Shown here one piece after another: positions 1 to 8,776 of a DNA stretch of 64,000 nt. Below the pieces are notes generated by a model that did no database searches, had not been told where the DNA came from, and saw only the letters and a program-made list of their open reading frames with translations. Numbering within the stretch: position 1 is the first letter of the stretch; every line of letters begins with the position of its first letter. Position numbers and translations under genes: made by a program. This stretch comes from Microbacterium sp. B35-30 (GTDB lineage Bacteria; Actinomycetota; Actinomycetes; Actinomycetales; Microbacteriaceae), in contig NZ_MWLQ01000011.1 of NCBI RefSeq assembly GCF_010634855.1, forward strand, positions 434,001 through 498,000, written 5' to 3'.

Positions 1-964
1 CACCGGTGAGCAGGATGCGCTGGATGCGGGCACCCCAGGACAGCTTCTCGGCGGGGGCGGATGCGACCGCGGCCGCCTCGCCGCCGACGCGCGTGGCCGA
101 CGGGTTCTTCGCTGCGGCCACCGCCTCGGCGATGAGCTGACCGGGCTGCTCGATGCCGCGCTTGACGCCGGAGCGGACGACGGGCTTGCCGGCGAACCGC
201 TGCGGTTCGCGCACATCGACGTCGGTCGCGAAGATGACGGCGTCCGCCCCCTGGATGACGTCCGCGGGCAGTGCCTGGTAGCCGCTCGAGCCCTGCGGTT
301 CGACGACGAGGTCGATCCCCGCCTTCTTGCCGGCCGCGGTCAGTGCGTCGGCCGCCATGAACGTGTGGGCGATGCCGGTCGCGCACGCCGTGACGGCGAC
401 GATGCGGGCAGGGCGGCCGTCGACGGCGAGGCCCGCCGCGGCGGCGGGCGCGGCATCCGTCGTGGCAGCCGTCGTCGACGACGCTGCCGGCGCCACCGCC
501 GGGGCGGGAGTGCCTTCCCCGATCGCCGCCTGCACGATCGCCACCACCTCGTCGTCGGTCGTCGCCGCGCGGAGGCCCGCGGTGAAGTCCGCCTGCATGA
601 GGCTGCGCGCGAGCTTGGAGAGCACGGCGAGGTGCGCCTCGGCGGCATCGGCGGGCGCGGCGATGAGGAAGACCAGGTCGGCGTCGCCATCAGGGGCGCC
701 GAAGTCGACGCCCGGCTTCAGTCGCGCGAAGGCGAGCGACGGCGTCGTCACCGCTGCACTCTTGGCGTGCGGGATCGCGATGCCGCCGGGAAGCCCGGTC
801 TCGTCCTTCTCTTCGCGCGCCCAGGCGTCGTCGAAGAGGGCCTGCGCGTCGGTTGCGCGACCCTCTGCGACCACGCGTGCGGCGAGGGAGCGGATGACCT
901 CGGACTTGTCGGCGCCCAGGGTGGCGTCGAGGCTGACCAGGCCTGGGGTGATGGTGTCGGACAC
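1..964 (-). CDS. fruA: PTS fructose transporter subunit IIABC, 3' part missing
   Basis: Phosphotransferase-system permease that imports fructose and phosphorylates it to fructose 1-phosphate. The visible 321 residues hold an EIIA domain (about residues 1-150) with the phospho-His in GGIAIPHAKS (His66), an Ala/Pro/Thr linker, and an EIIB domain with the phospho-Cys in VTACATGIAHTF (Cys194). A IIC membrane domain is expected beyond the left edge. The GTG start is chosen because GCAGGAGGTC stands just upstream. It lies 33 bases after the 1-phosphofructokinase gene on the same strand, so the DeoR regulator, fruK and this gene form a fructose operon. The sugar is assigned from that neighbourhood and from the IIA-IIB order. 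Certainty is high for a fructose-family PTS. Confidence 0.9.
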   Translation of the reverse strand, partial: MSDTITPGLVSLDATLGADKSEVIRSLAARVVAEGRATDAQALFDDAWAREEKDETGLPGGIAIPHAKSAAVTTPSLAFARLKPGVDFGAPDGDADLVFLIAAPADAAEAHLAVLSKLARSLMQADFTAGLRAATTDDEVVAIVQAAIGEGTPAPAVAPAASSTTAATTDAAPAAAAGLAVDGRPARIVAVTACATGIAHTFMAADALTAAGKKAGIDLVVEPQGSSGYQALPADVIQGADAVIFATDVDVREPQRFAGKPVVRSGVKRGIEQPGQLIAEAVAAAKNPSATRVGGEAAAVASAPAEKLSWGARIQRILLTG

Positions 965-997
965 GGTGACCTCCTGCGGTCGTCGAGTGGGGTGGTG

Positions 998-1954
998 CTA
1001 GAGAAGGCGGGTGACGGTCACGTCGCCCGCGGGAACGTCTGCGGGAGTCGGCGCCTGCGTGCCGGGAAGGGATGCCGCGGCCGCCCCGTACCGGATCGCG
1101 TGGCGCAGTCGCTCCTCGGGTCCTGCTTGTCGCGTCGCGGCGAGCACGTAGCCGGCCAGCGAGCTGTCGCCCGCACCGACGGTGCTCACCACCTGGATGG
1201 GCGGCGGCCCCGCCGTCCAGGCGCCGTCGGCGGTGACGAGCACGGCTCCGCGCGCGCCGAGGGTGACCAGCGCGGCCCCGACGCGTGTCGGCACGAGCGA
1301 GCGCGCCACATCGAGGACCGCGGCGGGGTCTGTGCCCTCGAGCCGGGTGCCGGCGAGTTCTGCGAGCTCGTCGTCGTTGGGCTTGATCAGGTCGGGCGCA
1401 CCTTCGGCCACGACGGCCGCGAGGGCCCGGCCCGAGGTGTCCACGGCGATGAGCGGGGCTGCGGCGCCGTGCGCGTCTCGCACGGCACGGATCACCCGGA
1501 CGTAGAAATCGTCGGACACGCCGGGAGGCAGCGAGCCTGCCAGGACGAGCCAGGCCGCATGGGCGGATGCCGCCACCGTCGCATGCACGACTGCCGCGAC
1601 TTCGTCGGGCGAGAGCCTGGCGCCCGGCAGGTTGAGCTTCGTCGTGACCCCCGCGGGATCCGTGATCGCCAGATTCGCGCGGACCCGGCCTCGGACGGGC
1701 ACGGGACAGGTGTGGAGTGCGGGCTCGAGGAGCGCCGCATCTCGGATCAGGGGCTCGAACGGGTCACCGGCGGCGAGGGGCACCACGGCGGTGCACTCCT
1801 CCCCCGCGGCCGCGACCGCGCGGGCGACGTTGATGCCCTTGCCCCCGGCGTCCTCCCGGGCAGAGTCCGCGCCCTGCACCTCGCCGACCTGCAGCGGCGC
1901 CGGCAGCGTGAGCGTCCGGTCGAGGGACGGATGGGCGGTGAGTGTCACGATCAT
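998..1954 (-). CDS. fruK: 1-phosphofructokinase
   Basis: PfkB/ribokinase-family sugar kinase of 318 residues that phosphorylates fructose 1-phosphate, the PTS product, to fructose 1,6-bisphosphate in the cytoplasm. The N-terminus has the family substrate motif GGKGINVARA (about residues 38-47). Near the C-terminus is the anion-hole and catalytic-base motif VGAGDSSLAGY. The length is normal for FruK. The ATG overlaps the stop of the upstream DeoR-type regulator by 4 bases (ATGA), so translation is probably coupled, and the PTS permease gene follows 33 bases downstream. A tagatose-6-phosphate kinase is the main alternative in the family, but the fructose PTS neighbour argues against it. Confidence 0.92.
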   Translation of the reverse strand: MIVTLTAHPSLDRTLTLPAPLQVGEVQGADSAREDAGGKGINVARAVAAAGEECTAVVPLAAGDPFEPLIRDAALLEPALHTCPVPVRGRVRANLAITDPAGVTTKLNLPGARLSPDEVAAVVHATVAASAHAAWLVLAGSLPPGVSDDFYVRVIRAVRDAHGAAAPLIAVDTSGRALAAVVAEGAPDLIKPNDDELAELAGTRLEGTDPAAVLDVARSLVPTRVGAALVTLGARGAVLVTADGAWTAGPPPIQVVSTVGAGDSSLAGYVLAATRQAGPEERLRHAIRYGAAAASLPGTQAPTPADVPAGDVTVTRLL

Positions 1955-2730
1955 GCGAGCCAGACCTCCACATCGGCCGCCGCCAGCGCGTCGGCGAGTT
2001 CGGCATCGGGTGCGGCATCCGTGACGAGCACGTCGATGTCCGACAGCGAGGCGAACCCGACGAGAAGCTCGGCGCCGAGCTTCTCGGCGTCGGCGACCAC
2101 GACGACTCTCCGCGCCGACGCGACGATCGCGCGTTTCACCGCCGCCTCGTCGGGGTCGGGCGTGCTGAGGCCGAAAGTCGCCGACACGCCGTTGGTGCCG
2201 ACGAACGCCACGTCGGGGCGCAGGCCCGCGACCGTCCGCACCGTGTCGGCGCCGACGGCCGCGGCCGTGAGACCGCGCACCCGCCCGCCCACCAACGAGA
2301 GCGAGGCGCCGGGGACCGCCGCGAGCGCGTGACCGAGGGTGAGCGAATGGGTGACGACCTCCATGCGCCCGCGTGCGACGCGCGGCACGAGCGCCGTGGC
2401 CACGGCAGCGGTGGTCGTGCCGGCGTCGAGGAAGACCGAGCCGGTGAAGTCCGGGCCGAGCGCATCGAGCGCGCGCCGGCCGATGGCCTCTTTGGCGCGG
2501 CCGTGGTGCTCGAGGCGCTCGGCGAGCGAAGGCTCACGCGTGCTGGCACGCTCCCGCCCGACCGCGCCGCCGTGCACGCGACGCAGCGCGCCCGTGGACT
2601 CGAGGTGATCGAGGTCTCGACGGATGGTCTCGGTGGTGACGTCGAACCGCTCGGCGAGCTCGACCACGCCGACCCGCCCCTGCGCAGCCAGCAGCAACTC
2701 GATCTGCTCGTGGCGCTCCGTCGCGTACAT
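1951..2730 (-). CDS. DeoR/GlpR-family transcriptional regulator, probable fructose operon repressor
   Basis: Cytoplasmic DNA-binding regulator of 259 residues. The N-terminal DeoR winged helix-turn-helix is clear: ATERHEQIELLL, then RVGVVELAERFDVTTETIRRD, with the LRRVHGGAV turn that follows it in this family. The rest is the DeoR sensor domain related to sugar-phosphate isomerases (DAGTTTAAVA near residue 102, FVGTNGVS near residue 177). It is the first gene of the fructose operon and overlaps fruK by 4 bases. The likely effector is fructose 1-phosphate, by analogy with actinobacterial FruR; this is inference. A GGAGGG ribosome site precedes the ATG, and two direct repeats lie just upstream as candidate operators. 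Confidence 0.9.
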   Translation of the reverse strand: MYATERHEQIELLLAAQGRVGVVELAERFDVTTETIRRDLDHLESTGALRRVHGGAVGRERASTREPSLAERLEHHGRAKEAIGRRALDALGPDFTGSVFLDAGTTTAAVATALVPRVARGRMEVVTHSLTLGHALAAVPGASLSLVGGRVRGLTAAAVGADTVRTVAGLRPDVAFVGTNGVSATFGLSTPDPDEAAVKRAIVASARRVVVVADAEKLGAELLVGFASLSDIDVLVTDAAPDAELADALAAADVEVWLA

Positions 2731-2748
2731 GTGTCAACCCTCCGTTGG

Positions 2749-2780
2749 ATTCCCACACAATACAACGTATTCCCACACAA
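2749..2780 (-). promoter_or_regulatory. Direct-repeat candidate operator upstream of the fructose operon
   Basis: TTGTGTGGGAAT occurs twice on the minus strand (2780-2769 and 2760-2749), with starts exactly 20 bases apart, about two helical turns. The repeats sit in an AT-rich patch directly upstream of the DeoR-type gene, 18 bases or more before its ATG. DeoR-family repressors often bind direct repeats of this spacing, so autoregulation of the fru operon is a reasonable inference. Confidence 0.6.
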
Positions 2781-2805
2781 ACACAACCCCTCCTGCTTCA
2801 CCCGG

Positions 2806-2811
2806 TATCTT
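2806..2811 (+). promoter_or_regulatory. -10 element TATCTT for a leaderless mRNA
   Basis: TATCTT ends 6 bases before the GTG of the phosphotransferase-like gene, and no ribosome-binding site is visible. This spacing places the transcription start at or next to the start codon. I see no clear -35. Confidence 0.5.
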
Positions 2812-2817
2812 CGTACG

Positions 2818-3741
2818 GTGCCAGTCAAGCCCGCCGCTGAGATCCTGATCGACAGTCCCCTCGTCCGCAGACTGCTGGCCGCCCAGGCCACCGACGCGAT
2901 CCCGGATGCCTCGGAGCTCCCCCTCGAGAAGGTCGCCGAGGGCTGGGACAGCGAGGTGTGGCGCCTCGGTCACGCCTACGCCGTGCGCCTTCCTCGTCGC
3001 GCACTCGCCGCCCCGCTCGTGCGGCACGAGCAGGCGGTGCTGCCGGGCGTCGCCGTGCGGCTCGCCCCGACGGGCCTGCGAGTGCCCGCGCCCCTCGTGA
3101 ACGGCGTCGCCGCCGCGGGCTATCCCTGGGCGTGGTCGGTCGTGCCGTGGATAGAGGGTAAGCGGGCCATGGATGAGTCACGCGCCGCACGCGGGGCATG
3201 GGCGCCGGTGCTCGCGCGCGCGCTCGACGCGCTCCACGTCGACGCGCCGGAAGAGTATCCGGTCAACCCGTTCCGCGGCGTCCCGCTCGCGACGCGCGCC
3301 GATGCCGTTGCGGAGCGCCTGCGGACCGTCCGCGATGCCGGCACGCTGGGCGCGGCATCCGTCACCGGCCTCGAGGCGGTGTGGCGGGCTGGCCTCGCGG
3401 CCGCTCCCTGGGATCATCCGCCGGTGTGGATCCATGGCGACATGCACCCCGGCAACCTCGTGACACACGAGGGCGCACTCACCGGGATCATCGACTTCGG
3501 CGACGTGACAGCCGGCGATCCGGCGTACGACCTCGCGATCGCCTGGCTCGCCTTCGACGCCCCCGGGCGCGAGCGATTCATCGCCGCCTCAGGGTCACGA
3601 TACGACGCCGACATCTGGACCCGCGCCCGGGCGTGGGCTGCCGCCGTCGTGCTCATGCTGCTCGGCCACAGCGACGACAACCCGGACTACCTCGCGCTGG
3701 GACAGGATGCCGCCGCCGAGGTGATCGCGGACGCCGTGTGA
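2818..3741 (+). CDS. Aminoglycoside phosphotransferase (APH) family protein
   Basis: Kinase-like enzyme of 307 residues with the APH fold. The catalytic loop HGDMHPGN (about residues 206-213) and the metal-binding IIDFGDV about 15 residues later are both intact. The N-lobe carries GWDSEVWRL and YAVRLPRR, the expected nucleotide-binding strand and lysine/arginine region. The natural substrate cannot be told; most chromosomal members phosphorylate small metabolites rather than antibiotics. The GTG start at 2818 is chosen because the protein aligns from there and a TATCTT -10 lies 6 bases upstream, which implies a leaderless transcript. It diverges from the fructose operon and converges on the Ser/Thr kinase gene. 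Confidence 0.8.
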   Translation: MPVKPAAEILIDSPLVRRLLAAQATDAIPDASELPLEKVAEGWDSEVWRLGHAYAVRLPRRALAAPLVRHEQAVLPGVAVRLAPTGLRVPAPLVNGVAAAGYPWAWSVVPWIEGKRAMDESRAARGAWAPVLARALDALHVDAPEEYPVNPFRGVPLATRADAVAERLRTVRDAGTLGAASVTGLEAVWRAGLAAAPWDHPPVWIHGDMHPGNLVTHEGALTGIIDFGDVTAGDPAYDLAIAWLAFDAPGRERFIAASGSRYDADIWTRARAWAAAVVLMLLGHSDDNPDYLALGQDAAAEVIADAV

Positions 3742-3778
3742 GGCGATCCCCAGCTGGCGCGACGCCCGCGCGGCCGGC

Positions 3779-5683
3779 TCACCGGCTGCTCAGCACCTCG
3801 GTCGCCGCGATCTTGAGCACGCCGCCCTCGTCCGCGAACCGGTAAGCGGTGACCTCTTCCGCCACGCGGCCGTCGCGGAAATAGTACGTCAGCGTCGCCT
3901 GCCCGCTGTCAGGTCCGGTGGCGCGGACGTCCGCGATCGAGATGTCGGAGATCCCCGACCAGAAGGCCTCGTACCCGCCGCGGCCGCCGGCGTGATTCTC
4001 CTGGTAGTCGGCTGTCATCAAGGGCCAGGCGCTGTCGCGATTCTCCGGCATCATCGCGTAGTACCCCGAGATCGTTTCGACCACACGCTGCTCGGGCGGC
4101 ACCGGCGAGGGCTCCGCTTCGGGCGGCGCGGAAGCGCCGGGCGCCGGCGCGACCACCTCGGGTGCGGGCGTCTCTCCGGCCGGACTCGTCTCCTCGACCG
4201 AGGTCGCCACCGGGGTCGGTGCGGGCGTCGGATCGGCCTCCGGCTGGACGCCCGGCCACACCAGGCTGAACAGCAGGGCGGCGCCGATCCCCACCGCGCC
4301 CAGCAGGATCAGCGCGCCGGCGATGAGGCCCCTTCGACGGCGGTGCGGAGCGCGGACGGGCTGGGCGGGAGGCGCCGCAGTCGTCCACGACGGCAACGTG
4401 CCGATCGCTCCCGCCGCCACGCCTGCGCTCGCGGCCGGCCGCAGCGGCTCCGTCTCGGCCGTGGGCGCCTCGTACCTGGTCGGCTGGTCGACGCGGACGG
4501 TCTTCCCGGTCGGCAGCCGAGCGGTCGACGAATCGGCGGGCACGAGAGGAACGCGCGGCGGCCCTGGCCGAGCGCCGGGATCCGCGGGGATCATCGGCGG
4601 CGTGGGCGCGCTGGGATCCTGCTCCTCGACCCCGGCGCCCTCGAGCGCCATCGTCGGCGGTGTGGGCGAGCCGGGATCCGGGTCCTCGACCTCCGCGTCC
4701 GCGAGCGCGACCGTCGGCGGCGTGGCGGCATCAGGCGCGATCGTCGACAGCGTGGCAGGGTCCTGCGCCACCGTCGCAGCGTCGGCCTCACCGATCGCAC
4801 CGACGGTGGCCGCGTCGAATCCGAGGGCGACAAGCCCCGCCGTGACCTCTCGGTCGGCGGCGCTCTCGCGATGCAGCGAGCTCAGCGCATCGGCGACCGA
4901 CGCCATGGTCGGGCGCCGCTTGGGCTGGGAGGCGAGCATCTTGCGCAGCAGCGGCGCGAGCGGGCCGGCGTGCTTCGGCGCCGCGTACCCGCCTCTCGCC
5001 ACTCTGTGGAGGAGGGCGATGGGGTTCTTGTCGGTGCCGAACGGCGGCTGACCTTCGACCATCGCATAGAGGGTGGACCCGAGCGAGAAGACATCGGAGG
5101 CGAAGCTCGTCGGCAGTCCGCGCGCCACTTCGGGTGCGAGGTAGGCCGGGGTGCCGTGGACCATCCCCGTCGCGGTGAGAGACGCGTTACCCAGGGCATG
5201 CGAGATGCCGAAGTCGCTGATCAGCGCCGAGCCGTCGCCAGCGATGAGGATGTTCCCGGGCTTCACGTCGCGGTGGACGATCTTGAGGGCGTGTGCGGCG
5301 GCCAGCGCAGACGCGACCTCCGCCCCGATGTGCGCCGCCTCGGCCGGCGTGAACGGGCCGTGTTCGCGCAGGAGCTCGGAGAGCGGCGTGGACTCGATGA
5401 GCTGCATCACGATGCAGGGCTGCCCGTCGTGCTCCACCACGTCGAAGACGGTGACCGCGTGGGGATGGTGGAGGCCGGCGGTGATCCGGGCTTCGCGCAT
5501 CGCCCGGTCTGTCGCGAGCTGGCGCTCGCCGTCGGTGAGCTCCGGCTGGGTGCGCAGCATCTTGAGTGCGACCGGTCGACGCAGGCGGGAGTCCCAGGCC
5601 TGCCATACGATGCCCATCCCGCCCGCACCCAGCATCTTTACGAGCCGGTAGCGGTCGGCGACGAGGGCGGTAGGAGTACTCAT
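3779..5683 (-). CDS. Transmembrane serine/threonine protein kinase with extracytoplasmic NTF2-like domain
   Basis: Hanks-type kinase of 634 residues. The cytoplasmic kinase domain spans about residues 11-265 and has the glycine loop LGAGGMGIVWQA, VALK, the catalytic HRDVKPGN (Asp near 137) and DFGISHA (near 156). A long Pro/Ala/Thr-rich linker follows, with repeated short units of the TPPTVAL/TPPTMAL type (about 300-365). One membrane helix lies near residues 447-470. The outside part is Pro/Ala-rich and then resembles an NTF2/SnoaL-like domain (about 530-634), not PASTA repeats, so it is not the PknB cell-wall sensor. It stands alone, convergent with the APH-like gene. The ligand is unknown. 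The kinase call is firm; the outer domain is a guess from pattern. Confidence 0.88.
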   Translation of the reverse strand: MSTPTALVADRYRLVKMLGAGGMGIVWQAWDSRLRRPVALKMLRTQPELTDGERQLATDRAMREARITAGLHHPHAVTVFDVVEHDGQPCIVMQLIESTPLSELLREHGPFTPAEAAHIGAEVASALAAAHALKIVHRDVKPGNILIAGDGSALISDFGISHALGNASLTATGMVHGTPAYLAPEVARGLPTSFASDVFSLGSTLYAMVEGQPPFGTDKNPIALLHRVARGGYAAPKHAGPLAPLLRKMLASQPKRRPTMASVADALSSLHRESAADREVTAGLVALGFDAATVGAIGEADAATVAQDPATLSTIAPDAATPPTVALADAEVEDPDPGSPTPPTMALEGAGVEEQDPSAPTPPMIPADPGARPGPPRVPLVPADSSTARLPTGKTVRVDQPTRYEAPTAETEPLRPAASAGVAAGAIGTLPSWTTAAPPAQPVRAPHRRRRGLIAGALILLGAVGIGAALLFSLVWPGVQPEADPTPAPTPVATSVEETSPAGETPAPEVVAPAPGASAPPEAEPSPVPPEQRVVETISGYYAMMPENRDSAWPLMTADYQENHAGGRGGYEAFWSGISDISIADVRATGPDSGQATLTYYFRDGRVAEEVTAYRFADEGGVLKIAATEVLSSR

Positions 5684-5934
5684 GGGTGTGCCGCCCCTCG
5701 AACCTCCCGTGAAGGCTACGCCGCCTGCAGCGTTGTCAGAGGGGGTTGCGCCGGGCGGCTCCTTGTGGAAGCAGCGAAGTCATCGCCGATCCGCTGCCGA
5801 CATCTCGCCGAATCGCCCGTCTGTCACCGGAAGGCACCGTCGCCCGACGGCATTCGCTGCGGAGCGACCCCGGCCTGATCCGGAGCGCCGTACCGACCAT
5901 GCGCCTTCAGCTGCTCACCGCGCCAGGGCAAACG
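5684..5934. other. Intergenic region upstream of the kinase gene
   Basis: About 250 bases between the kinase start and the tRNA-Gln terminator. I see no gene, repeat or recognisable promoter here. The kinase promoter presumably lies in it. Confidence 0.5.
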
Positions 5935-5960
5935 AAAAACCCCCGCTGAGCGGGGGTTTT
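5935..5960 (-). terminator. Intrinsic terminator after tRNA-Gln
   Basis: Near-perfect palindrome AAAACCCCCGCT/AGCGGGGGTTTT with a one-base centre. Read on the minus strand it begins 5 bases after the tRNA 3' end and finishes in a run of T. The symmetric A and T tails would let it work in both directions. Confidence 0.85.
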
Positions 5961-5965
5961 CTCGT

Positions 5966-6040
5966 TGGCTGGGGTACCTGGACTCGAACCAAGAACAAAG
6001 GTACCAGAAACCTCCGTGTTGCCAATTACACCATACCCCA
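5966..6040 (-). tRNA. tRNA-Gln (anticodon CTG)
   Basis: Cloverleaf on the minus strand. The acceptor arms are TGGGGTA and TACCCCA, the D arm is GTGT/ACAC, and the anticodon stem GAGGT/ACCTT holds the loop TTCTGGT (anticodon CTG). The T arm has TTCGAGT, then discriminator G and an encoded CCA. The body is 72 bases without CCA. It lies 107 bases downstream of gltX on the same strand and is followed at once by an intrinsic terminator. Most actinobacteria make Gln-tRNA by GluRS mischarging plus GatCAB, which makes the pairing with gltX functionally apt. Confidence 0.96.
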
Positions 6041-6147
6041 AGGCTGTCAGCCGAAGCCGTGCCGAGGAATAAGTCTACGCGACTTCGGCGGCTCCTCCAA
6101 ACCGACACGGCCTGCTGCGCATCCCGGGCGAGTCACGCGCAAGCGGC

Positions 6148-7680
6148 CTACCCGAGCCGGAACGCCAACAGCGCCTCGAGCCGGCGGATCGACTCCGACT
6201 TGCCGAGGAGCTCCATCGACTCGAACAGCGGCGGCGAGATGCGGCGGCCGCTCAGAGCGACACGCAGCGGGCCGTATGCGACGCGCGGCTTGAGGCCCAG
6301 CCCGCCGTCCGCGACGGGCGAGATCAGCGCGCCGGCCAGGGCATCCTGCACCGCAGCGGCGCTGAACTCGGTGTCGGGCACCCCTTCGAGGGCACCGACC
6401 GAGGCGACGACCACCTCGCTCGCGTTCGCGGGCAGCGACGCGAGGGCGTCGTCCTGGTAGGCGACGACATCGGTGAAGAGGAAGCCCACCAGGCCGGGCG
6501 CGTCGCCGAGAAGCTGCATCCGCTCCTGTACGAGGGGGGCGGATGCCGCGAGCATCGCCTCCTGCGCGGGTGTCGGGTTCTCGTCGATGACACCGGCGGC
6601 CGTGAGATACGGCACCAGGCGCTCGGCGAACTCGGCGGGCGGCAGCATCCGGATGTGGTCGCCGTTGATGGATTCGGCCTTCTTCTGGTCGAAGCGCGCG
6701 GGGTTGGGGTTCACATCGACGATGTCGAACGCGGCGACGAGCTCCTCGAGCGAGAACACGTCGCGGTCGGGAGCGATCGACCAGCCGAGGAGTGCGAGGT
6801 AGTTCAGCAGCCCCTCGTGGATGAAGCCCTTTTCGCGCTGGAGGAAGAGGTCGGCTTTCGGGTCGCGCTTCGAGAGCTTCTTGTTGCCCACTTCGCCGAG
6901 CACGAGCGGCATGTGCGCGAACCGCGGGATGAATGTCGTCACGCCCGCGTCGACGAGCGCCCGGTACAGCGCGAGCTGGCGGGCCGTGGACGGCATGAGG
7001 TCTTCGCCGCGGATGACGTGGGTGATACCCATGAGTGCGTCGTCGACGGGGTTCACGAACGGGTAGAGCGGCACTCCCCCGGCGCGCACCAGCACGAAGT
7101 CGGGGAACGACCCGGCGGGGAAGGTCACCTCGCCGCGGATGAGGTCGACGTAGGTCAAGTCCTCGTCGGGGACGCGCAGGCGCCAGGCGGGCTCGCGCCC
7201 TTCGGAGCGGAACGCCGCCTTCTGCTCGTCAGTGAGGCCGCGGTCGAAGTTGTCGTAGCCGAGCTGCTTGGCGCGGCCGTTGGCCTCGTTGCGCGCGTCG
7301 ATCTCTTCGGCCGTCGAGTAGCTCTCGTACACGGCGCCGGCGGCGATGAGCCGGTCGAGCACCTCGCGATAGATGCCGTGGCGCTCCGACTGCCGGTACG
7401 GCGCGTGCGGCCCGCCGACCTCGACGCCCTCGTCCCAGTCGATCTCGAGCCACCGCAGCGCGTCGAGCAGCTGCAGGTAGCTCTCCTCGCTGTCGCGCGC
7501 GGCATCCGTGTCTTCGATGCGGAACACGAGCTTGCCGCCGTTGTGGCGCGCGTACGCCCAGTTGAACAGGACGGTGCGGATGAGTCCGACGTGCGGCAGA
7601 CCCGTCGGTGACGGGCAGAACCGGACGCGGACGTCGGCGCCGGTGGCGGTCGTGGTGCGGGGATCAGGCGAAGAAGGCAT
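6148..7680 (-). CDS. gltX: Glutamyl-tRNA synthetase
   Basis: Class I aminoacyl-tRNA synthetase of 510 residues that charges tRNA-Glu, and in lineages without GlnRS also mischarges tRNA-Gln for amidation by GatCAB. The HIGH-equivalent [10 protein letters not shown] is at about residues 24-33 and the KMSKS-equivalent KLSKR at 268-272. The first 15 or so residues (Ser/Pro/Thr/Ala-rich) precede the conserved [10 protein letters not shown] core, so a slightly later start is possible. A TACACT -10 lies 8 bases before the ATG with no ribosome site, which suggests a very short or absent leader. Its downstream neighbour is tRNA-Gln(CTG). Confidence 0.96.
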   Translation of the reverse strand: MPSSPDPRTTTATGADVRVRFCPSPTGLPHVGLIRTVLFNWAYARHNGGKLVFRIEDTDAARDSEESYLQLLDALRWLEIDWDEGVEVGGPHAPYRQSERHGIYREVLDRLIAAGAVYESYSTAEEIDARNEANGRAKQLGYDNFDRGLTDEQKAAFRSEGREPAWRLRVPDEDLTYVDLIRGEVTFPAGSFPDFVLVRAGGVPLYPFVNPVDDALMGITHVIRGEDLMPSTARQLALYRALVDAGVTTFIPRFAHMPLVLGEVGNKKLSKRDPKADLFLQREKGFIHEGLLNYLALLGWSIAPDRDVFSLEELVAAFDIVDVNPNPARFDQKKAESINGDHIRMLPPAEFAERLVPYLTAAGVIDENPTPAQEAMLAASAPLVQERMQLLGDAPGLVGFLFTDVVAYQDDALASLPANASEVVVASVGALEGVPDTEFSAAAVQDALAGALISPVADGGLGLKPRVAYGPLRVALSGRRISPPLFESMELLGKSESIRRLEALLAFRLG

Positions 7681-7684
7681 CGCG

Positions 7685-8695
7685 TCAGAGTGTAGTTGGC
7701 GAAGCCGCGACGGTCGGCAGCCCCGGGTTGCGGGAGGCAGCCGCCTCGGGTCGGCCGCCGGACGTGGCGATCAGGCGCGCGAGCGCCTCCAGCGTCGCGC
7801 GGACCGCGGGCACGCGGTCGGCCCCGCGCGCCGTGACGGTGTGGATGCGCCGCTGCTCGCCGGCCGGCAGCGGCACGACCGCGACCCCCGGCAGCTGCGG
7901 GAACGACTCGATCGCCATCCTCGGCAGGGTCGCCACGCCGATGCCCTGCGCGACCAGGCCCTCGACGGCCACGAAGTTGTCGGTCTCGAAGGCGATGCGC
8001 GGTGCGAAGCCCGCGCGACCGCACAGCTCGAGCAGGTGACCGCGGCAGCGCGGGCACCCGGCGATCCAGTCCTCGTCGGCGAGCACTCGCACGTCGAGCG
8101 CGTCGGCGGTCGCCGCGGGGTGGCCGGCGGGCAGCACGGCGAGCAGCTCGTCGGCGCCGACGGTGTTCACCGCGAGCCCGCGGGCACTGGATCCGTGCGG
8201 GTCGTCGCGGTCCCCCGGGTAGCTGAAGGTGAGGGCGATGTCGGTGCGATCCTCACGTACCGCTTCGACCGCCTCGGGCGGCTCGGCCTCGACGTATGTG
8301 AGCGAGATCCCCGGATGCCGCTGGGCGAGGTCCGCGAGCAGGCGCGGGACGATCGTGGGCGACGCCGACGGAAAGGCCACCAGCCGGACGCGCGCGGCGC
8401 GCAGCCCTCGGAGCTCGGCGAGCTCGCCGGCCGCGGCATCCAGCGCCGTCGTCACGGCGGGGGCGTGCCGTGCGAGAATCCGGCCCGCGTCGGTGAGGCG
8501 GACGCTCCGCCCGACCCGTTCGACGATGGCCACGCCGAGGCGCTGCTCGAGGCGCTTGAGCTGCTGGCTGACCGCGGGCTGGCTGTAGCCGAGAGCGAGG
8601 GCGGCGCCGGTGATGGACCCCGCATCGGCGACGGCCTTCACGACCCGCAGTTCGCGCGCATCGAACGCGGGTTCGTCGTCCAGAACGTCGGTCAC
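7685..8695 (-). CDS. LysR-family transcriptional regulator
   Basis: LTTR of 336 residues. The N-terminal helix-turn-helix shows [38 protein letters not shown] (residues about 12-46, written here in two motifs: [10 protein letters not shown] and [15 protein letters not shown]). The C-terminal half is the periplasmic-binding-protein-like effector domain. The GTG at 8695 is preferred over upstream ATG codons because a TATGAT -10 lies 6 bases before it and the peptide homology begins there. It is divergent from the class V aminotransferase gene and so probably controls it and perhaps the D-amino-acid genes beyond. The effector is unknown. Confidence 0.88.
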   Translation of the reverse strand: MTDVLDDEPAFDARELRVVKAVADAGSITGAALALGYSQPAVSQQLKRLEQRLGVAIVERVGRSVRLTDAGRILARHAPAVTTALDAAAGELAELRGLRAARVRLVAFPSASPTIVPRLLADLAQRHPGISLTYVEAEPPEAVEAVREDRTDIALTFSYPGDRDDPHGSSARGLAVNTVGADELLAVLPAGHPAATADALDVRVLADEDWIAGCPRCRGHLLELCGRAGFAPRIAFETDNFVAVEGLVAQGIGVATLPRMAIESFPQLPGVAVVPLPAGEQRRIHTVTARGADRVPAVRATLEALARLIATSGGRPEAAASRNPGLPTVAASPTTL

Positions 8696-8701
8696 CGGCC
8701 A

Positions 8702-8719
8702 ATCATAAGTCGCTGTTAT
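8702..8719. promoter_or_regulatory. LysR box overlapping the regulator's own -10
   Basis: ATAAgtcgctgTTAT (8705-8719) is a perfect interrupted palindrome of the LysR T-N11-A type. It overlaps TATGAT (minus strand, 8707-8702), the probable -10 of the lysR gene, 6 bases from its GTG. That arrangement fits negative autoregulation with activation of the divergent gene at 8777. Confidence 0.65.
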
Positions 8720-8776
8720 GTGTCGCATGGGACACCTGCCGTAGACATGAGCAATCTGCGGGTTCACTCTGGATGC

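Noticed and set aside
365-2332. Long open frame of over 600 codons opposite the fructose operon
   Set aside because: It is an Arg/Gly/Ala-rich antisense shadow of three well-supported genes, a common artefact at 70% G+C.
3992-5878. Long open frame opposite the Ser/Thr kinase
   Set aside because: Antisense shadow; the kinase on the other strand has all catalytic motifs.
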